A stretch of 64,000 nt of DNA from Oenococcus kitaharae DSM 17330 (GCF_000241055.1 NZ_CM001398.1:1413163-1477162), one strand, 5' to 3'. Shown: positions 1 through 9,723, numbered from the stretch's first letter. A program made the numbers and translations. Notes: generated by a model not told the origin, from the sequence alone.

Positions 1-174
1 TGGTCGGTTATTTTAGGCAATGTTTTGGGTTTTATCGTTGGAGAACTTTCAAAACAGGCCTATATACCATGGAAAATTTCAATCATCTTTCTAGTTATTG
101 GCGAAGCAGCCGCGATTCTCATCACGACAATTTCTCAATCAGCCGACAATTCGAAAAAAAACACCGATCAATAA
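1..174 (+). CDS. C-terminal fragment of an integral membrane protein
   Basis: The reading frame is open from the window edge to TAA at 172-174, giving 57 residues. It holds two hydrophobic stretches, roughly residues 1-15 and 24-43, followed by a polar tail (SQSADNSKKNTDQ), as expected for the last membrane helices of a transporter-like protein. The 5' part lies outside the window, so the family cannot be named. It converges with pepT and shares a bidirectional terminator with it. Confidence 0.6.
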   Translation, partial: WSVILGNVLGFIVGELSKQAYIPWKISIIFLVIGEAAAILITTISQSADNSKKNTDQ

Positions 175-190
175 TGATTCGGTGTTTTTT
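158..190. terminator. Bidirectional intrinsic terminator
   Basis: AACACCGA (160-167) pairs with TCGGTGTT (179-186). A T-run follows on the plus strand and an A-run precedes it (T-run on the minus strand). It serves both the plus-strand membrane gene and pepT, whose stop codon is at 190-192. The stem overlaps the end of the upstream gene. Confidence 0.85.
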
Positions 191-1413
191 TATTTAGATT
201 GTAAAGCAATAATCTTAAGGACCACGTCAACAGCTAGTTCCATGTCCTGAACTGAAGCAAATTCATATGGGCCATGTAGATTCTCAGCCCCGGTAAAGAT
301 GTTCGGTGTCGGCATACCTAAGAAAGTAATTTTAGAGCCATCCGTACCGCCGCGAACCGGCGCCTCATTAGGCGTAATGCCTAATTCTTTATAAGCTGCT
401 TCTGCTAATTTGACCGACTCGAGATGATCCTTTAAAACATCAGCCATATTGTAGTATTGGTCGTATTGATTTAAATCCAAAACAGGATGCGAATATTGTG
501 CATTGACCTGTTTAACAGCATCCGCAAGAATTTGTTTGCGCTGTTTGAGGCCATCGCGCTTAAAATCGCGAATAATCAAATGCGCCTCAGCTGAATCACC
601 ATCACCATTGAGATCCAGCAGATAATAATAGCCTTCATCACCACGTGTATTTTCTGGGCGCTCATTTGGCAGCAAATTAAAAGCATCAATGATTGCAACA
701 ATTGGATTAATCAATTTGCCATAACCTGATGAAGGGTGAACTTGCGTGCCTTTGGCCTTGATTGTTGCTGCAGACGCAGAAAAAGTCGCCCACTGCAGCT
801 CTCCTTTGATTGCGCCGTCGACTGTGTAAGCAAATTTAGCACCGAAATTCTTCGTATCAAAGTGATCGGCCCCAATGCCTATTTCCTCATCTGGCCCGAA
901 AGCAATCTCGATTTCACCATGCAGCATTTCTGGATGATCCAGCAAATACGACATAGCTGTAATAATCTCAGCCACGCCGGCTTTATCATCAGCACCTAGC
1001 AAAGTTGTACCGTCCGTCGTGATTAAGGTATGACCCTTATAATTGTGAAGATTCGGGAAAACAGCTGGATCCAAACTGACACTGTCGCTGAGTTTAATAG
1101 CTGACTGGCCATCGTAATTTTCATGAATTTGCGGCTGGATATTTTCAGAATTAAAATCAGCTGTATCGACATGCGAAATAAATCCAATCGGCGTAACCGT
1201 TTCTTTGCCTTTACTTGCTGGCAATTTAGCAAACACATAGCCATCGGGCATCGTACGGACATCAGAGAGGCCGATTTGTGTTAATTCTTCGGACAATTTC
1301 TTCAAAAAGGCAACTTCTTTTGGATCGCTTGGAACTGTCTTTGACGCTTCATTAGATCGTGTATTTATCTTGGCGTAGCCAATAAAACGGTCAACTAATT
1401 TTTCGTACTTCAC
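190..1413 (-). CDS. pepT: Peptidase T (tripeptide aminopeptidase)
   Basis: A 407-residue zinc metallopeptidase of the M20B family that removes the N-terminal residue from tripeptides in the cytoplasm. Family hallmarks are visible: GFISHVDTADF near residue 80 (metal-ligand His and Asp), GADDKAGVAEI near 140 (bridging Asp), PDEEIGIGADHF near 173 (catalytic Glu pair) and GGTDGS near 357. The length is normal for PepT. The start ATG overlaps the trmK stop by 4 bp (ATGA), so translation is probably coupled and it is the last gene of a dnaG-rpoD-trmK-pepT string. In a peptide-dependent lactic acid bacterium it would complete peptide breakdown. Confidence 0.97.
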   Translation of the reverse strand: MKYEKLVDRFIGYAKINTRSNEASKTVPSDPKEVAFLKKLSEELTQIGLSDVRTMPDGYVFAKLPASKGKETVTPIGFISHVDTADFNSENIQPQIHENYDGQSAIKLSDSVSLDPAVFPNLHNYKGHTLITTDGTTLLGADDKAGVAEIITAMSYLLDHPEMLHGEIEIAFGPDEEIGIGADHFDTKNFGAKFAYTVDGAIKGELQWATFSASAATIKAKGTQVHPSSGYGKLINPIVAIIDAFNLLPNERPENTRGDEGYYYLLDLNGDGDSAEAHLIIRDFKRDGLKQRKQILADAVKQVNAQYSHPVLDLNQYDQYYNMADVLKDHLESVKLAEAAYKELGITPNEAPVRGGTDGSKITFLGMPTPNIFTGAENLHGPYEFASVQDMELAVDVVLKIIALQSK

Positions 1414-2102
1414 ATTAACACCTCATCAATCTCTTTTATTTCTTCTTGCAAACTATCGTATCGCAAACTTCCCTGCTGCTTCGACTCTTCGAGAATTTTT
1501 TTAATATTGGCTAAGTGCTTACGCTTTTTCTGCCATTTCAGACGAAAAACATCCGAATTTTGCTCTAGGAGAAAGGGCCCGAACTTCATCTGACGGTTCG
1601 TTAAGGTTTTGGGCTTGCCAGCAGCACAGGAAACAATAATCTCATAAAAATGCCGGCCTTCCTGAATAATCTTTTCATCAGTAATGGTGCGCTTTTGCTG
1701 AATAATCACTTCTCTAACCATGCCTTCTTCATTATTCGCCTGCAAAATAAGAAGACTATCTGCCAAAAATGTTGGTATCTTTTCAATTAATTTAGCAATG
1801 AGTTCGCCGCCCATGCCAGCCATCACGATCGTATCAATATCATCGTCTTCCTGAAGAACGCTTAGACCGCTTCCAAGGCGGAGTTCAATTTGCTGAGGAT
1901 TATCTAAATCTGCTAATTCAATCTGCTCTTGGGCTGAAAACAAAGGCCCCTTTCTCACATCAGAAGCAATAATAAAAGGTGATTTAGCTGTTTCTAAAAG
2001 CGCAATCGGGATTGCCGCGTGATCGGTGCCAATATCAGCGACACGAGCGCCATTCGGGATCAAACGATAGATTGCCATTAAGCGATCCGACAATTTTGCC
2101 AT
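1410..2102 (-). CDS. trmK: tRNA (adenine(22)-N1)-methyltransferase TrmK
   Basis: A class I SAM-dependent methyltransferase of the TrmK/YqfN family, which makes m1A at position 22 of tRNA. The SAM-binding motif VADIGTDHAAIPI lies near residue 24 and the second motif (DTIVMAGMGGELIAKLI) near residue 95; the C-terminal third is a charged helical region, as in the family. I start it at the ATG at 2102 because GAAAGGA lies 8 nt upstream; a longer frame begins 13 codons earlier without a ribosome site. It follows rpoD after a hairpin and overlaps pepT by 4 bp. In many Firmicutes trmK also sits directly after rpoD. Confidence 0.93.
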   Translation of the reverse strand: MAKLSDRLMAIYRLIPNGARVADIGTDHAAIPIALLETAKSPFIIASDVRKGPLFSAQEQIELADLDNPQQIELRLGSGLSVLQEDDDIDTIVMAGMGGELIAKLIEKIPTFLADSLLILQANNEEGMVREVIIQQKRTITDEKIIQEGRHFYEIIVSCAAGKPKTLTNRQMKFGPFLLEQNSDVFRLKWQKKRKHLANIKKILEESKQQGSLRYDSLQEEIKEIDEVLM

Positions 2103-2122
2103 AAATAAATCCTTTCGAGAAA

Positions 2123-2151
2123 ATAATAAAAAACCGAACACTAAGTTCAGT
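2123..2151 (-). terminator. Intrinsic terminator after rpoD
   Basis: On the minus strand ACTGAAC (2151-2145) pairs with GTTCGGT (2139-2133), including one G-U pair, and is followed by TTTTTTATTATTTT. It lies in the 68-bp gap between rpoD and trmK, so trmK-pepT probably depends on read-through or an unseen promoter. Confidence 0.75.
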
Positions 2152-2170
2152 TTTTAAACCATGAAAAACT

Positions 2171-3526
2171 TTATTCTTCCATGAAATCCTTTAACTGCTT
2201 AGAACGGCTTGGATGACGTAATTTGCGTAAAGCCTTGGCTTCAATCTGCCTAATTCTCTCACGCGTGACGCCAAAGACACGGCCGACTTCTTCCAAAGTT
2301 CGAGTCTTACCATCTTCTAGGCCAAAGCGCAGACGCAAAACATTCTCTTCGCGCTCCGTCAAAGTACCTAAGACTTCCTCTAACTGGTCCTTAAGCATCT
2401 GATCAGAAGTGGACTCGATCGGTGATTCGCCTTCATTGTCTTCAATAAAGTCGCCCAAATGAGAATCATCTTCTTCACCAATAGGAGTTTCCAAAGAAAC
2501 CGGCTCTTGGGCAATTTTTTGAATTTCACGCACTTTGTCAGCTGTTAATTCCATTTCAGCACCAATTTCTTCAGGCATTGGGTCACGGCCAAGATCCTGA
2601 ATCAGTGTACGCTGAATTCTAATCAGTTTATTAATTGTTTCAACCATATGAACAGGAATTCTGATCGTTCTCGCCTGATCAGCAATCGCACGTGTAATTG
2701 CTTGACGAATCCACCAAGTGGCATAAGTCGAGAACTTGAAGCCTTTGGTATAATCGAACTTCTCAACAGCCTTCATCAAGCCCATGTTGCCTTCTTGGAT
2801 CAAATCAAGAAAATGCATGCCGCGGCCGACATAACGTTTTGCGATTGACACAACCAGACGCAGGTTGGCTTCAGCTAGTTCCTGACGAGCTCTTTGACCA
2901 TCTGCACCGCCCTTTTCGATTCTTTTAGCAATCTCGACTTCTTGAGTGGCATTTAACAGTGAAACACGCCCGATTTCCTTTAAATACATACGGACCGGAT
3001 CATTGATTTTAACACCTTTAGGGGCTGATGAAGCCGCCGAAAGTTCTTCTTTGCTTGGATTATTTGTCTTCGTATTCAGTGACTTTTCGGAAGGATTTCC
3101 GTCTTCATCGACAATTGAAATACCGGCATCTTCGACTTTTTCAATTAATTTATCAATTTGGTCAGCGTCCAACGAAAAAGGCTTAGCCATCTTTTCTTCC
3201 AGATCGTCATAAACAACTTGACCAGCTTTTTTGTTCTTTTTGATGAAAGCTTTTAGAGCCTTATCGTAGGCTTTTTCATCAAAATCAGCAGAAGCATGAT
3301 CCTGATTCATATTAGCGGGCTGATCGGCTATTTTCACAATTTTGTTTTTGTCTGCCGCAGTCAGTGTCTTTTTCTCTGCACGGTCTGCTTTTTGGTTGTT
3401 CTTTTGAGCTAAGCGCAACAAAACTGCTTTTTTATCTTTTTTCAAAAAACTGACATCAGCCTCAGTCAAAGCCTCTTGAATTTCTGCAACAGTGTTTTTC
3501 TCAGAAACAACAATTTTTTTAGTCAT
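2171..3526 (-). CDS. rpoD: Primary RNA polymerase sigma factor SigA/RpoD
   Basis: The housekeeping sigma-70 factor (451 residues), which directs RNA polymerase to the TTGACA/TATAAT promoters seen in this window. The order is: a lysine-rich, poorly conserved N-terminal region (about 1-160), region 1.2 ([16 protein letters not shown]), regions 2.1-2.4 ([33 protein letters not shown]), region 3, and region 4.2 ([18 protein letters not shown]) close to the C-terminus. It overlaps dnaG by 8 bp, the classical macromolecular-synthesis pairing. The N-terminal extension is longer and more lysine-rich than in Bacillus, as in several lactic acid bacteria. Confidence 0.98.
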   Translation of the reverse strand: MTKKIVVSEKNTVAEIQEALTEADVSFLKKDKKAVLLRLAQKNNQKADRAEKKTLTAADKNKIVKIADQPANMNQDHASADFDEKAYDKALKAFIKKNKKAGQVVYDDLEEKMAKPFSLDADQIDKLIEKVEDAGISIVDEDGNPSEKSLNTKTNNPSKEELSAASSAPKGVKINDPVRMYLKEIGRVSLLNATQEVEIAKRIEKGGADGQRARQELAEANLRLVVSIAKRYVGRGMHFLDLIQEGNMGLMKAVEKFDYTKGFKFSTYATWWIRQAITRAIADQARTIRIPVHMVETINKLIRIQRTLIQDLGRDPMPEEIGAEMELTADKVREIQKIAQEPVSLETPIGEEDDSHLGDFIEDNEGESPIESTSDQMLKDQLEEVLGTLTEREENVLRLRFGLEDGKTRTLEEVGRVFGVTRERIRQIEAKALRKLRHPSRSKQLKDFMEE

Positions 3527-5381
3527 GTTTGTTCTCCGCCTTTTCTTTCATTAATTTTGCCAATTTGACATTCAGTTCTTTAATTTGATCGCTTTGATTT
3601 AAATTAATAGCAGTCTGGATTTGCGATTTTAAATTCAAAATCTGTTTTTCAAAGGGAATCCTCACGGTCAACTGCCAGATATAATCATCAATTGCATCAG
3701 TGTTAGCTGTCGAATAAAGGGCCAATTGCTGATTAATCAGCGGTGCAAATTTTTCTTGCTCTGCTGCTGTCATATTTTCCATCAGTGCCGATCCAATCGA
3801 TTCCATTCCCGGATGTCTGCTGCGAAAACCCTTAATGAGAAAATAATATAACTGGTTTTCAGGGCTTTGAAAAACAAAAGTCTGATTTTTTTCTATCTCT
3901 TTAAACACAGATTCATGGTAAATAGCCGAAACGATCATTTTTCTTTCGATCATCGCCTGCTGTCCACTGATTGGATCGCGTAAGCTAGTTGCGGCGCCGG
4001 CTGGTACTGGGGCTGGCCCAGGATCTGGCTCAGCGAATCCTTGTAGACCGGTTTCCCGAGTCTGCGGGCTGTTTCTTGTAAGCTGTGTTAAGGATTGATC
4101 CAAAACAGATCTGCTAAGCCCGAACTGATCGGATAGTTTTTTTAATGTCAGATCATTCGCAATTGGATCAGGATGCTCTGACAAAAAAGTCAGCAAATCA
4201 GTTGTATAAGCACTAAGGTCGGCTGTATTACTCAAATTGCGATTGTGTTTCAAATACTCCAGCGCAAAATCGTTGATAGAACTGCTGTCCTGCTCGAAAA
4301 TTTGCTTGAGAGCTTCTGGCCCCTTTTCCTGCAAATACTCATCCGGGTCTTTACCAGCCGGAATGGTCACAATATCGACTTGGAGATGAGGAAACTGTCT
4401 GGTCTCGGAAATTGCACGCCAAGTCGCATTCTGCCCCGCTGAATCACCATCATAAGCAATTGTCAGCTTTGGACTGTTGCGAGAAATTAATTGCAGCTGT
4501 TCTTTAGTCAGACTCGTACCCATTGACGCAATGCCATAATCTACGCCGGCTTTGTGTGCTGCGATCACATCCAAGTAGCCTTCCAGCAATAAGAAACGCT
4601 GGGAAAGTTTGGCCGCTTGTTTGGCCTGATCAAAATGATAGAGTAGCCTGGATTTTTTGAAGACTGCCGTCTCCTTGGAATTAATATATTTAGCAGAATT
4701 AGTCGAGTCTAGTGTGCGGCCTGAAAAACCAACCACATTGCCATAACTATCTTTTAGTGGAAACATGACGCGATTAGCAAAGACATCATGAAAACTGCCA
4801 TCATCATACTGAGAAATCAGCCCCGAGGTCAATTGTTCTTCTATTGGAATTTTTTTCTCATCAAAAAATTGGTGTAACGACCAATCCGAAGGAAGATAAC
4901 CGAGTTGAAAATCAATCATCGTCTGACGATCAAGATGACGATCTTTTTCAAGGTAATGCAATGCCTGTCCAGACAAGTCTGTGTTTAAAAGCAGGTGATT
5001 AAAAATCTCAGCCGCCTGCTTATTAAGATCGATCAGGTGCTGTTCTTGTTCATTGAAACGGCTGCCGGCATTTTCCGTATATTTTTGATCAATATGAATG
5101 CCCAGGCCAGAAGCAAGTTCCATCACAGCTTGAGGGAAAGATAGGCCCTTTTTTTCAGATAAAAAGTCAAAAACATTGCCGCTGCGGCCGCAAGAATAGC
5201 ATTTATACCGCTGCCCTTCTTCATCCACTGTAAAGCTAGCGGAATTCTCAGAAACGAAAGGGCAAAGTCCCCAATAATATTTGCCTTTTTTCTTCAGATC
5301 CACATATTGGCCGATAATGTCAACGATATTAGCGGCATCTTTTACCTGTTCAATTGTCTCTTTAGGAATTAAAGCTGCCAT
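3519..5381 (-). CDS. dnaG: DNA primase DnaG, with an altered zinc-binding site
   Basis: Makes RNA primers at the replication fork and works with the replicative helicase. Three domains are visible: an N-terminal zinc-binding domain (about 1-100), the TOPRIM catalytic core ([16 protein letters not shown] near 265 and IAYDGDSAG near 315) and a C-terminal helicase-binding domain. Length (620) is normal. The zinc site is odd: the usual Cys-His-Cys-Cys set is C40, V43, C61, C64 here. The codon for residue 43 reads GTT, not a His codon. The gene opens a unit with rpoD and has a near-perfect promoter ending only 14 bp before its ATG, leaving room for an untranslated leader of about 8 nt with no Shine-Dalgarno. 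Confidence 0.96.
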   Translation of the reverse strand: MAALIPKETIEQVKDAANIVDIIGQYVDLKKKGKYYWGLCPFVSENSASFTVDEEGQRYKCYSCGRSGNVFDFLSEKKGLSFPQAVMELASGLGIHIDQKYTENAGSRFNEQEQHLIDLNKQAAEIFNHLLLNTDLSGQALHYLEKDRHLDRQTMIDFQLGYLPSDWSLHQFFDEKKIPIEEQLTSGLISQYDDGSFHDVFANRVMFPLKDSYGNVVGFSGRTLDSTNSAKYINSKETAVFKKSRLLYHFDQAKQAAKLSQRFLLLEGYLDVIAAHKAGVDYGIASMGTSLTKEQLQLISRNSPKLTIAYDGDSAGQNATWRAISETRQFPHLQVDIVTIPAGKDPDEYLQEKGPEALKQIFEQDSSSINDFALEYLKHNRNLSNTADLSAYTTDLLTFLSEHPDPIANDLTLKKLSDQFGLSRSVLDQSLTQLTRNSPQTRETGLQGFAEPDPGPAPVPAGAATSLRDPISGQQAMIERKMIVSAIYHESVFKEIEKNQTFVFQSPENQLYYFLIKGFRSRHPGMESIGSALMENMTAAEQEKFAPLINQQLALYSTANTDAIDDYIWQLTVRIPFEKQILNLKSQIQTAINLNQSDQIKELNVKLAKLMKEKAENKHD

Positions 5382-5395
5382 TAGATCGAGACTAA

Positions 5396-5424
5396 ATTAT
5401 ATGCTGAATACTTGACTTTGTCAA
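5396..5424 (-). promoter_or_regulatory. Consensus sigma-A promoter of dnaG-rpoD
   Basis: On the minus strand TTGACA (5424-5419) and TATAAT (5401-5396) are separated by 17 bp, a full consensus match. The predicted start point is about 5389, only about 8 nt from the dnaG ATG at 5381, so the transcript would be almost leaderless. Confidence 0.85.
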
Positions 5425-5430
5425 GTAGAC

Positions 5431-5461
5431 AAAAACGTGCCACTACGGGCGCTTGGCACAT
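5431..5461 (-). terminator. Intrinsic terminator after glyS
   Basis: On the minus strand TGTGCCA pairs with TGGCACG (one U-G pair) around an 11-nt loop, followed by TTTTTG. It separates the glyQ-glyS unit from the dnaG promoter just downstream. Confidence 0.8.
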
Positions 5462-5515
5462 TATTTTATTTAAAATACCAGATTATGTTAACTTAAATGA
5501 GCTTAACGGCGAGAC

Positions 5516-7588
5516 TTATTTTGTAACGATTTTTCTAAAATCACCGAAAGTAGAAATCTGGTCATTTAGCAAGTTAATCTGTGCGAGCCGGTTCTTTTTA
5601 ATCTGCGGGTCTTTGTCCAAAATCATATTGCTGTCAAAATAATCATTGATTGGATCTTTCAAAGAGACAAAGTAATCATAAATCCCCTGATCCTTTAATT
5701 GCGAAATTTGCTCAGCGAGATATGCTTGGCTGGCAGAATATAAGGCCTTCTCCGAATCATTAACAAACAAATCCGGATCGACTTGTTCTTGACTAGGATT
5801 CTTTTCTGCCAAACTCTGTACACGCGCTAAAGCTTCGACAACTGCTTTGAAATTCGTATCATCTGCGTGGCTAGCCAAAAAACTAATCCGTCTTAAAATC
5901 AATTCCACGTCACCCTGTTCGATCTTACTTGTTGCAGCATCGAGCAAATCATAGCGACTGCCATCGGAAAGCTGGCGAATTCGGTCAACAATAAAAGCAT
6001 TAAGCTGTGCATTAATGCGGGTTAAATTCTGATCTTGTATTTCCGCAAAAGATCCCTGTTTAGCGAGGACTAGGCCGTTTAAATTCGTGAGAAGTTCTTT
6101 CAAAGAAAAACGCCACTTTTGATCGGCGATAATCCGAACCATCCCCAAAGCTGCTCGCCGCAAACCATATGGATCGTTTGAGCCAGAGGGAATCAAGCCG
6201 CAAGCAAAAAAGGAAAAGAGGCTGTCCAACTTATCGGATAGTGCCAATAAAGCGCCCACTCGGCTCTGCGGCAGGCTGCCTTCAGAAGAATTCGGTAAAT
6301 ATTGTTCAGAAAGTGCTTGTGAAACAACGGCATTTTCACCGAACAGGCCAGCATAAATTCCTGCCATCGTGCCCTGGAGTTCGGAAAACTCGCCTACCAT
6401 CGCAGTCGTCAAATCAAATTTATAGATTTGACTAGCACGCTGCAAGTCTTGCGTTTCTGACTCGGAAAAACCCATTTTGTCAGCCAACAAAGCTGCAATT
6501 TTGGAAACACGTGCCATATGCTGGACCACGGTACCGATTTTTGCGTGGAAAATCAAATGATCTGCCTTAGCCATGAAGAAATCAATTGAATGTTTCTGAT
6601 CCTCTTGAAAGAAGAATTTTGCATCCTCCAAACGGGCGATTAGCACCTTTTCATTACCAGAAATGACATTATCCAAATGGTCGCCATTACCATTTCTGAC
6701 AGAAATAAAGTGCGGCAGCAGCTGGCCTTGTTCATCTGTTAAATAAAAGAAACGCTGATTGTCACGCATACTTGTGATCAAAACAATATCTGGCAGCGAG
6801 AGATATTTTTCAGAAAAACTACCCGCAAAAGCTGTTGGATATTCAACAATATTATTGACTTCCTCCAGCAAATCTTGGTCAATGTGCAAATGCCAGCCAT
6901 GCTGATCAGCCAATTCATGGATTTGTTTCCTAATCGTTTCTTTTCGGGTCTGGGCATTGGCAATCACAAAAGCGTCGGCTAAATCTTTTTCATAATCATC
7001 AGCTTGTGCAATTTCCACCTCACCAGTATTGAGGAAACGATGGCCGCGCGTCACGCGTCCAGCCTTCACATCTAAAACTGTGAAAGGAACAACATCCGTA
7101 CCTAGCAGCGACACAAGCCAGCGAATTGGACGAACGTACTCTAATTTAAAGTCAGCCCAGCGCATATAGGTCGAGAACTTCATTTGTTCAACAACTTCAG
7201 TCGCAATATTTTTAAGGATTTCAGAGGCAGCAACACCTTCAACATGTTTCGTCAGATAAACATAGCCATCCTTCTCCGTAAAATCATCAGGCGACATTTT
7301 CTGGCCGCGAGCAAAACCTTGTGCCGCTTTGGTCCACGCACCATCAGAATCTTTAGCAACTTTTAGTGAAGGTCCGCGATGTTCTTCATCTGTTGAATCA
7401 GAGAAATCAGCTAAATTTTTGACTAAAATAGCCAGACGTCTCGGCGTAGAAAAAGGAAGCACGTGGTCATAGTGTAAAAGATGTTCTTTTAGAAAATCCT
7501 CGCTGCGAGAAACAAGCTGATTTTCAGCGCTCGTAACAAGATGAGCTGGTATTTCTTCCAGACCAATTTCTAATAAATAATCCGCCAT
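5516..7588 (-). CDS. glyS: Glycyl-tRNA synthetase beta subunit
   Basis: The 690-residue beta chain of the bacterial alpha2beta2 glycyl-tRNA synthetase, which binds the tRNA while GlyQ forms glycyl-adenylate. It begins MADYLLEIGLEEIPA, the standard family start, contains the HD-like central region (KADHLIFHAKIGTVVQHMARV near 345) and ends in the anticodon-binding-like domain (VNDSEKALYSASQAYL). It is the third gene of the glycine T-box unit, 3 bp after an SseB-like gene that normally is not there. An intrinsic terminator follows. Confidence 0.97.
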   Translation of the reverse strand: MADYLLEIGLEEIPAHLVTSAENQLVSRSEDFLKEHLLHYDHVLPFSTPRRLAILVKNLADFSDSTDEEHRGPSLKVAKDSDGAWTKAAQGFARGQKMSPDDFTEKDGYVYLTKHVEGVAASEILKNIATEVVEQMKFSTYMRWADFKLEYVRPIRWLVSLLGTDVVPFTVLDVKAGRVTRGHRFLNTGEVEIAQADDYEKDLADAFVIANAQTRKETIRKQIHELADQHGWHLHIDQDLLEEVNNIVEYPTAFAGSFSEKYLSLPDIVLITSMRDNQRFFYLTDEQGQLLPHFISVRNGNGDHLDNVISGNEKVLIARLEDAKFFFQEDQKHSIDFFMAKADHLIFHAKIGTVVQHMARVSKIAALLADKMGFSESETQDLQRASQIYKFDLTTAMVGEFSELQGTMAGIYAGLFGENAVVSQALSEQYLPNSSEGSLPQSRVGALLALSDKLDSLFSFFACGLIPSGSNDPYGLRRAALGMVRIIADQKWRFSLKELLTNLNGLVLAKQGSFAEIQDQNLTRINAQLNAFIVDRIRQLSDGSRYDLLDAATSKIEQGDVELILRRISFLASHADDTNFKAVVEALARVQSLAEKNPSQEQVDPDLFVNDSEKALYSASQAYLAEQISQLKDQGIYDYFVSLKDPINDYFDSNMILDKDPQIKKNRLAQINLLNDQISTFGDFRKIVTK

Positions 7589-7591
7589 GAT

Positions 7592-8401
7592 TTACTTTTC
7601 CTCCTTAAGCTGCACAATTTGACCCATTTGGGCACGCATGGGTGCGTCAATGACAATGCCGTTCGCCGCGATATGGTCATCTAAATAAAAATCGCCTAAT
7701 TTCTCTGATTGCAGAAGGTCGTCTTTTGTTAAGGCAACAACGGCAATATCAGGATCATAAAAATGTTTTGCAAAGGGTTCTTGCGACCATTCTTTCAATT
7801 TAGCCAAATCAGTGAAAACCGGGATCCAGTTGCTCTCATCTGCACCATTGTGCAGGGTGAGATATGAATGATGTTCCTGCTGCTGTTCTTCAAAAAGATG
7901 TCCAGGGACAATAAAACTCAAACGATTTATTGCGTTTTCCGTGAGAGCCATATCATCATTAATGCCAAGCTGCCTTAGAATGGCATCATTATGGAGACTT
8001 TTTTCCAATAAGTCCGCTCTTGGCAGAATAGAAGTTTCGTAATCCTCTGCCGTTAGACTGTAATCAATCAGTGTGTGGTCAAAAATAATACCATCCAAGC
8101 CTTCATTTTTGACAATCTGGATTGCCTGATCAAGCATCAATTCTTTAGTAAGCGGGAAATTCAGATTGAAATCATCTTTTAAAACGCGTTTAGCCAGCTG
8201 CTCACTGGTAAAAAGCAGCAAATAGCTTCTTCCAGCGGTCGTTTTATATCGAAAATTGACTTCTAAAAAGAAATGGCCGAACAGCAGAGCTGCTAATAGG
8301 TCCTGTTTAGTAAACCAATCCTGTTTGGAAGGATGATCGACATTATGCTTGAGAAGTTCTGCTAATTGTTCAGCACTGAAACGGCTCTCATTTTCCACCA
8401 T
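7592..8401 (-). CDS. SseB-family-like protein inserted between glyQ and glyS
   Basis: 269 residues without signal peptide or membrane segment. Two halves look alike: residues about 50-105 ([20 protein letters not shown] ... [11 protein letters not shown]) and about 160-262 ([15 protein letters not shown] ... ANGIVIDAP). The pattern, a strand with PVFT or LLFT, a helix, then a G-I-V/I-I-D strand, is that of the SseB N-terminal domain, so this may be a tandem-domain member. The function of such proteins in Firmicutes is not established. The start overlaps the glyQ stop by 14 bp and glyS follows after 3 bp, so it is co-translated with both synthetase subunits and placed under the T-box. Family call by eye only. 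Confidence 0.6.
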   Translation of the reverse strand: MVENESRFSAEQLAELLKHNVDHPSKQDWFTKQDLLAALLFGHFFLEVNFRYKTTAGRSYLLLFTSEQLAKRVLKDDFNLNFPLTKELMLDQAIQIVKNEGLDGIIFDHTLIDYSLTAEDYETSILPRADLLEKSLHNDAILRQLGINDDMALTENAINRLSFIVPGHLFEEQQQEHHSYLTLHNGADESNWIPVFTDLAKLKEWSQEPFAKHFYDPDIAVVALTKDDLLQSEKLGDFYLDDHIAANGIVIDAPMRAQMGQIVQLKEEK

Positions 8402-9362
8402 GGTGCTGCTCCTGACTGGCTCTTTTGGTTAATTTTTTTGTATAAATACCCTTTTTGCCGATGTATTTTTCCCTCGAATCCTGATCTTTTAACAGTGGAA
8501 AAGACAACTTGGCCCGCGCCAAGATAAATTCATTAGCAACGCTGTGAGCCATGCTGCGGATTCGATGCAGATAACTCGCTCTTTCGGTAACGGAAATAGC
8601 ACCTCTTGCATCAAGCAGATTGAAAGTATGACTGCACTTTAGAATATAGTCATAAGCCGGGTGAACCAATCCGAGGGCTAACAGGCGTTTAGCCTCTTTT
8701 TCAAATTGATCAAAATTAACTAACAGCATTTTTTCATCAGACTGTTCAAAGGAATAAACCGAATGTTCATATTCCGGCTCTTTAAAAATATCGCCATAAA
8801 GGACGCCGTTTCCCCATTCCAAATCATAGACAGACGGTACGTCTTGGATGTATGAGACCAGCCTTTCCAGACCGTAGGTAATCTCAGCTGTTACCGAGTC
8901 TACTGGAATAGAGCCGACCTGCTGAAAATAGGTAAATTGGCTGACTTCTTGGCCATCCAGCCAGACTTCCCAGCCGATTCCTGCAGCACCCATAGACGGA
9001 TTTTCCCAGTTATCCTCGACAAAACGAATATCGTGCTCCAAAGGATTGATCGTTAATTTTTCCAGGCTTTGTAAATAAAGTTCTTGAATATTTTCCGGAG
9101 ATGGTTTCATCACAACTTGAAATTGGTGATGCTGAAATAAGCGATTTGGATTTTGACCATATCGGCCATCGGCAGGACGTCTCGAAGGCTGTACGTAGGC
9201 TGCGTGCCAAGGTTCCGGCCCGTTTGCCCTTAAAAATGTATAGGGGCTTTGTGTACCTGCACCAACTTCATTATCATAAGCCTGCATGAGGTTTGCGCCT
9301 TGACTTGCCCAATATCCTTGAAGTGTGAGAATTACATCCTGCATTGATAATTTTTTTGTCAT
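8388..9362 (-). CDS. glyQ: Glycyl-tRNA synthetase alpha subunit
   Basis: The class II catalytic chain that activates glycine. It begins [18 protein letters not shown] and contains the signature motifs: [20 protein letters not shown] near 35, [35 protein letters not shown] near 125 and [12 protein letters not shown] near 165. Length (324) fits the family (about 295-320). Expression is expected to follow glycyl-tRNA charging through the T-box leader just upstream. Confidence 0.98.
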   Translation of the reverse strand: MTKKLSMQDVILTLQGYWASQGANLMQAYDNEVGAGTQSPYTFLRANGPEPWHAAYVQPSRRPADGRYGQNPNRLFQHHQFQVVMKPSPENIQELYLQSLEKLTINPLEHDIRFVEDNWENPSMGAAGIGWEVWLDGQEVSQFTYFQQVGSIPVDSVTAEITYGLERLVSYIQDVPSVYDLEWGNGVLYGDIFKEPEYEHSVYSFEQSDEKMLLVNFDQFEKEAKRLLALGLVHPAYDYILKCSHTFNLLDARGAISVTERASYLHRIRSMAHSVANEFILARAKLSFPLLKDQDSREKYIGKKGIYTKKLTKRASQEQHHGGK

Positions 9363-9411
9363 TAACGATTACTCCCCGTTCAATTATGATGCCAATGGCT
9401 GACTTTGAAAA

Positions 9412-9550
9412 CAAAAAAAATCCCGACAGCACATCGATGCTGCCAGGACGCTTGCACGCGGTTCCACCTGACTTCCGCCAAAAATGGCGACACTTTACTT
9501 CCAAACACACTCAACAATCGCCACACTGTCTCATCGTACGTTTGAACACA
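9412..9550 (-). ncRNA. Glycine-specific T-box riboswitch leader
   Basis: The minus strand carries the T-box core AGGTGGAACCGCG (9469-9457), which binds the NCCA end of uncharged tRNA. It is followed by a terminator hairpin (TCCTGGCAGCA pairing with TGCTGTCGGGA, 9449-9421) and a T-run. Upstream, CAAAC and GTTTG close a hairpin of about 45 nt with GGC, a Gly codon, in its apical part (9522-9520), a candidate specifier. A second small stem (GTCGCC/GGCGG) precedes the core. When glycine is scarce, uncharged tRNA-Gly should stabilise the antiterminator and switch on glyQ and its partners. The T-box core is certain; stem I and specifier are tentative. Confidence 0.9.
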
Positions 9551-9555
9551 AACAA

Positions 9556-9584
9556 ATAATACTATTTTCAAAAAATTAAAACAA
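9556..9584 (-). promoter_or_regulatory. Promoter of the glyQ T-box transcript
   Basis: On the minus strand TTGTTT (9584-9579) and TATTAT (9561-9556) with a 17-bp spacer. The predicted start is near 9549, giving a compact leader of about 190 nt to the glyQ ATG. Confidence 0.55.
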
Positions 9585-9706
9585 TGGTATGCAGCAGACT
9601 ACGGCATCATGACAGCACAGTAATATACACACATTATTGTCAGATGGTAGGTCTTGGTTTGACGAACTGGAAAGCGTACAGTCAAACATGAAATGATCTT
9701 TTAATC
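9585..9706. other. Intergenic region between the T-box promoter and the iminopeptidase gene
   Basis: No gene is visible here. It contains an inverted repeat GTTTGAC (9657-9663) and GTCAAAC (9681-9687) with a 17-bp centre, and a looser pair TGACA (9610-9614) and TGTCA (near 9637-9642). I could not identify a convincing -10 box for the plus-strand gene; TTGACG at 9659-9664 is a possible -35. The repeats could be an operator or an mRNA leader hairpin. Confidence 0.35.
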
Positions 9707-9723
9707 AAAGGAGGATTGATTGC

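Noticed and set aside
9274-9571. Overlapping short frames on both strands between glyQ and pepI
   Set aside because: They fall in the T-box leader, whose conserved RNA core explains the sequence.
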